Positions 60,810 through 64,000 of a stretch of DNA of 64,000 nucleotides are shown in pieces (position 1 is the first letter of the stretch; each line of letters starts with the position of its first letter). The position numbers and the translations under genes were made by a program. The stretch comes from Aquincola tertiaricarbonis. GTDB taxonomy: Bacteria; Pseudomonadota; Gammaproteobacteria; Burkholderiales; Burkholderiaceae_C. Location: contig NZ_CP097635.1 of assembly GCF_023573145.1 (NCBI RefSeq), forward strand, positions 2,604,001 through 2,668,000. The letters run 5' to 3'. Below the pieces are notes generated by a model. It was not told where the DNA came from. It saw nothing but the letters and a program-made list of their open reading frames with translations, and searched no databases.

Positions 60810-62105
60810 ATGTCCTTTGCCTCCCTGGGCCTGTGCCCCGCCTTGCAGCAAGCCGTCGACGCGCGCGGCTACGACCAACCCACCGACATCCAGGCGCGGG
60901 CCATTCCCGTGGTGCTGCGCGGAGATGACGTGATGGCCCAGGCCAGCACCGGCTCGGGCAAGACGGCCGCCTTCGTGCTGCCCTTGCTGCAGCAGCTGCT
61001 GGCCACCCACCGCGACGGCCCGCGGCGCCTGCGCGGTCTCGTGCTGGTGCCCACGCGAGAACTCGCCGTGCAGATCGCAGACACCTGGCGCGAGATGACG
61101 CAGGACCTGCCGGTGCGGGTGAAGACCGTGGCCGTCTTCGGCGGCGTCTCCATCAATCCGCAGATGATGGCCTTGCGCGGTGATGCCGACTTCGTGGTGG
61201 CCACGCCCGGCCGCCTGCTGGACCTGGTGCAACACAACGCGCTGCGGCTGGGGGGTGTGCAGACCCTGGTGCTGGACGAAGCCGACCGGCTGCTGGACCT
61301 GGGCTTTGCCGACGAGTTGCAGCGGGTGCTGGCGCTGCTGCCGGCGCGTCGGCAGAACCTGCTGTTCTCCGCCACCTTCGCACCCGAGGTGCAGGCGCTG
61401 GCCGAGGGCCTGCTGCGCCAGCCGGTGAAGCTGCAGGCTGCCGAGGCGCCGGTGCGTGAGCAGCCCGCCATCACCCAGCGCGCCATCGTGGTGGATGCGC
61501 CGCGCCGCACGCAGCTGCTGCGCCACCTGGTGGAGCAGGGCAGTGCCGATGGCAGCACCCGCCAGGTGCTGGTGTTCGCGGCCACCCGCTACACCACCGA
61601 GCTGGTGGCCGACAAGCTGCGCCGCGCCGGCCTGCAGGCCGCGGCGCTGCACGGCGAGCTGAGCCAGGGCGCCCGCACCGACGTGCTCGCTGCCTTCAAG
61701 TCGGGGGCGTTGCGGGTGCTGGTGGCCACCGATCTGGCGGGCCGCGGCATCCATGTGGCGCGCCTGCCGATGGTGGTGAACTACGATCTGCCGCGCTCGG
61801 CCACCGACCACACCCACCGCATCGGCCGTACCGGTCGGGCAGGGGCCTCGGGCACCGCCATCAGCTTCGTGCCACCGGAAGCGGAGGCGCATTTCCGGTT
61901 GATTGAAAAGCGTCAGCAGCAGCGCGTGCCGCGCGAGGTGGTGCCTGGCTTCGAGCCCAGCGCCGCCAGCGAGCCCGCGACCCCCGATGCGATGGATCCG
62001 GGTGCCGCCGCCGCGCCCGCCGGTCTGGACCCGCATGGCGGCGTCAAGGGTCGCCGCAAGAGCAAGAAGGACAAGCTGCGTGAAGCTGCGGCGCGTGGCG
62101 GCTGA
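60810..62105 (+). CDS. DEAD-box RNA helicase (RhlE-like)
   Basis: A 431-residue ATP-dependent RNA helicase with all core motifs: Q motif (GYDQPTDIQARAIP), motif I ASTGSGKT, Ia PTRELAVQ, Ib TPGRLLD, II DEAD, III SAT, IV LVFAATR, V ATDLAGRGIH and VI HRIGRTGRAG. A basic C-terminal tail (VKGRRKSKKDKLREAAAR) fits RhlE-type helicases that act on ribosome assembly or RNA decay. Start at the ATG at 60810; an upstream extension has no support. Confidence 0.93.
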   Translation: MSFASLGLCPALQQAVDARGYDQPTDIQARAIPVVLRGDDVMAQASTGSGKTAAFVLPLLQQLLATHRDGPRRLRGLVLVPTRELAVQIADTWREMTQDLPVRVKTVAVFGGVSINPQMMALRGDADFVVATPGRLLDLVQHNALRLGGVQTLVLDEADRLLDLGFADELQRVLALLPARRQNLLFSATFAPEVQALAEGLLRQPVKLQAAEAPVREQPAITQRAIVVDAPRRTQLLRHLVEQGSADGSTRQVLVFAATRYTTELVADKLRRAGLQAAALHGELSQGARTDVLAAFKSGALRVLVATDLAGRGIHVARLPMVVNYDLPRSATDHTHRIGRTGRAGASGTAISFVPPEAEAHFRLIEKRQQQRVPREVVPGFEPSAASEPATPDAMDPGAAAAPAGLDPHGGVKGRRKSKKDKLREAAARGG

Positions 62106-62281
62106 GGCGTGCACCGGCTACACCGGCATTTGTTCTCACTTTGGAGGCTTATGTAGGCGCACGCCGACGAGCCCGCATGAAATCCATCCGTTCGCGGGGA
62201 TGGCCCGAACAAAGCACTCAAGCAGACTTCGCTCCGTCGTCTCCGCCGTTGGAGGCGCGAGACCTCAGGGAAGTCAAAAAC

Positions 62282-62773
62282 ATGAAACTGCATCACTTCG
62301 CCGCCGCCGCCGTCCTGGCCATCTCTGGCGCCCAAGCCTTCGCCGTCAGCCAGTCTGAATCGCTGAGCTTCGACGCCCTGTCGGCCACGTATTCGTTCGG
62401 CGCCAAGGACATCTCGGCTGCCAACACCTCGTTCACGTTCACGCTGGACACCACCAAGGGCATCGCCGCCGGTACCTACGACATCCTGGGCTCCATCAGC
62501 GGCACCAACTTCTCGTTCAGCAGCGTCACGCTGAACGGCACCGCCTGGGACCTGAGCGCCAACAGCAAGGGCAAGGTCATCTTCGGTGAAGTCGAGCTGA
62601 CCTCGGCCCTGCCGCTGACCCTGACCATCAACGGCGCCAAGTTCGGCAGCACCCCCGGCGCTTTCAGCGGCCAACTGGTGATGGCTCCGGTGCCGGAACC
62701 CGAAACCTACGCGCTGATGCTGGCTGGCCTGGGTGCCGTCGGCTTCGTCGCCTACCGTCGCCGTTCGGTCTGA
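62282..62773 (+). CDS. PEP-CTERM sorting-domain protein (FxDxF type)
   Basis: A 163-residue exported protein. The signal peptide is KLHHFAAAAVLAISGAQAFA. The mature part is a Ser/Thr-rich beta domain, and the C-terminus is the PEP-CTERM tag: VPEPETYALMLAGLGAVGFV followed by AYRRRSV. Such proteins are cut and anchored by an exosortase and are often linked to exopolysaccharide or biofilm. The sequence near residue 28 (SLSFDALSATYSF) fits the FxDxF subgroup. The exosortase must be elsewhere. Start at 62282 chosen for the signal peptide. The 176 bases upstream hold no other gene. Confidence 0.92.
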   Translation: MKLHHFAAAAVLAISGAQAFAVSQSESLSFDALSATYSFGAKDISAANTSFTFTLDTTKGIAAGTYDILGSISGTNFSFSSVTLNGTAWDLSANSKGKVIFGEVELTSALPLTLTINGAKFGSTPGAFSGQLVMAPVPEPETYALMLAGLGAVGFVAYRRRSV

Positions 62774-62851
62774 GCGAGCGCCGACCCAACAAGACGAGAG
62801 GGCCCTTCGCAGTCCGTGTCAATACTCTGACGCCGACCTGAAGCCTTGAAG

Positions 62852-62885
62852 ACAATGCCCTGCAACGCGAGTTGCGGGGCATTGT
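62852..62885 (+). promoter_or_regulatory. Stem-loop with GCGA tetraloop before the IS transposase start
   Basis: ACAATGCCC pairs perfectly with GGGCATTGT, continued by TGCAAC/GTTGCG with one wobble pair, giving a 15-bp stem closed by a GNRA-type GCGA loop. It ends four bases before the transposase ATG, so as RNA it would mask the ribosome-binding site. No T run follows, which argues against a plain terminator. Confidence 0.6.
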
Positions 62886-62889
62886 TCAT

Positions 62890-64000
62890 ATGGGCTATGT
62901 GCAAGGGCTGAGCCGGGATCAAGGCAGTCTGTTCCCGGTATCGCTGGACGAGTTGATCGGGCCGGAGCATGTGTGCCGCGTGATCGCGGCTTTCGTGGGC
63001 CGGCTGGACTTGCAGGCACTGGGCTTTGCGCGAGCCCGCACCAAGGCGACGGGTCGCCCGCCCTACGACCCAGCCGATCTGCTGATGCTGTACCTGTACG
63101 GCTACCTGAACCGCGTGCGGTCGTCGCGCCGCCTGGAGCGCGAGTGCCAGCGCAACATCGAAGTGATGTGGCTGCTGCACAGGCTCACGCCTGACCACAA
63201 GACCATCGCTGAGTTCCGCCGCTGCAACGCGGCGCCGCTGCGGCGCGCTGGCGCTGAGTTCGTCCGCTTTTGTGCCGAAGCCGGACTGATCCGGGGAGAG
63301 TGGGTGGCCGTGGACGGCACCAAGTTCCAGGCCGTGGCCAGCGGCAAGGCCATCCTGGACGCAGCGCAGCGCGCCGAGTTGCAAGCCAAGCTGGAGCAGC
63401 GCATCGCCCAGTACCTCCAGGAGCTGGAGGCGGCCGATCAGCAGCAAGGCGAGGTGCCAGTCGATGCCCAGGCATTGCGCCAGGCGCTGGCGCGGCTGCA
63501 GCAACAACAATCGGACCTGGCACAGGTCCCAGGCGAGCGGCTGCACGTGAGCACGGAGCCCGAGGCGGTCGTGCTCAAGGGCAAAGGTCCGGGCTACAAC
63601 GTGCAGACTGCCGTTGATGCCGAGCACGCCTTGATCGTGGCCCATGAGATCAACGCCCAGGCCGGTGACAACGGTTGCCTGCAGCGCATGGGCCAAGCGG
63701 CGCAGCAGGCCCTGGGTGCCACGGCGCTGAAGCTGGTGGCAGATGCCGGCTATGCCAATGGCCAACAGGCCCAGGCACTGGAGGACCAGGGCGTGCAGGT
63801 GCATGTCCCGGTCAAGCGCTCGCTCAACAACCAGGGCGACGGTGAACTGTTCGACCGGGCTTGTTTCACCTATGACGCCTCGGCCGACGCCTACGTCTGT
63901 CCGGCCGACAAACTGCTGCAGCGCAAGCAGGTCAACCGCAAGGACAAGATGGTCGTCTATGCCGCCCAGCCCAGCGACTGTGGGGCGTGCTCGATGAAGG
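62890..64000 (+). CDS. IS1182-like transposase, 3' end beyond window
   Basis: The first 370 codons of a DDE transposase, open to the window edge. The N-terminal DUF772-like part (MGYVQGLSRDQGSLFPVSLD, then GRPPYDPADLLMLYLYGYLN and VMWLLHRLTPDHKTIAEFRR) and the catalytic segments EWVAVDGTKFQAVAS (first D) and LKLVADAGYANGQQ (second D) match the IS1182 family. A Cys-containing segment near the end (YVCPADKLL) is also usual. The third catalytic residue lies outside the window. Terminal inverted repeats cannot be defined from one end. Confidence 0.9.
   Translation, partial: MGYVQGLSRDQGSLFPVSLDELIGPEHVCRVIAAFVGRLDLQALGFARARTKATGRPPYDPADLLMLYLYGYLNRVRSSRRLERECQRNIEVMWLLHRLTPDHKTIAEFRRCNAAPLRRAGAEFVRFCAEAGLIRGEWVAVDGTKFQAVASGKAILDAAQRAELQAKLEQRIAQYLQELEAADQQQGEVPVDAQALRQALARLQQQQSDLAQVPGERLHVSTEPEAVVLKGKGPGYNVQTAVDAEHALIVAHEINAQAGDNGCLQRMGQAAQQALGATALKLVADAGYANGQQAQALEDQGVQVHVPVKRSLNNQGDGELFDRACFTYDASADAYVCPADKLLQRKQVNRKDKMVVYAAQPSDCGACSMK

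Noticed and set aside
1..64000. CRISPR arrays, retrons and diversity-generating retroelements
   Set aside because: No regularly spaced direct repeats, reverse-transcriptase motif or template-repeat pair was seen on either strand.

Overview
The window is high-GC DNA with the gene content of a Burkholderiales betaproteobacterium of the Rubrivivax/Leptothrix/Roseateles kind (an inference from gene families; no rRNA is present). The pointers are a Bug-family periplasmic receptor, a CysB regulator, the lptFG / pepA-holC divergent block, a PEP-CTERM exported protein, two methyl-accepting chemotaxis proteins and a GGDEF-EAL c-di-GMP enzyme. Long antisense open frames are common because of the GC bias and were ignored.

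Layout. 1-21.6 kb is chromosomal: a cut-off thioredoxin 2 gene, a chemoreceptor, an MBL-fold hydrolase, a metal-uptake cluster (DUF2946, TonB-dependent receptor, PepSY membrane protein with a His-rich loop), a Bug receptor, an SRAP/HMCES-type DNA-crosslink protein, a small outer-membrane barrel, a second chemoreceptor with a duplicated linker region, a GGDEF-EAL protein, tRNA-Arg(TCT), a glutathione transferase and a group of probable acyl-CoA/aldehyde metabolism genes with a Crp/Fnr regulator.

21,630-49,098 is a transposable (Mu-like) prophage with Mu-type head genes and lambda-type (siphovirus) tail genes. I place its ends exactly. It starts TG and ends CA, is flanked by a 6-bp direct repeat (gccgtc), and removing it together with one repeat copy restores a single 415-codon FimV-like host gene whose two halves lie on either side. 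Late genes run leftward (42.7 to 21.7 kb) and early genes rightward (43.5 to 48.9 kb), the divergent plan I recall for B3/BcepMu-type phages. The prophage is only 27.5 kb and carries at least four deletion scars: tail tube fused in frame to the tape measure; a centre where an integrase and a divergent early gene have both lost their 5' ends; a transposase stopping right after its first catalytic Asp; and DUF3164 fused in frame to GemA. No repressor, MuB-like ATPase, holin, endolysin or spanin gene is visible. It is therefore probably unable to transpose or lyse the host, although the remaining frames are open.

49.1-64 kb is chromosomal again: the C-terminal half of the split gene, a methionine-type aminotransferase, cysB, a CbiX-like protein, lptG-lptF divergent from pepA-holC, a LivK-type binding protein, a CPA2 antiporter, a DUF2383-type protein, a DEAD-box helicase, a PEP-CTERM protein, and an IS1182-like transposase running off the end of the window.
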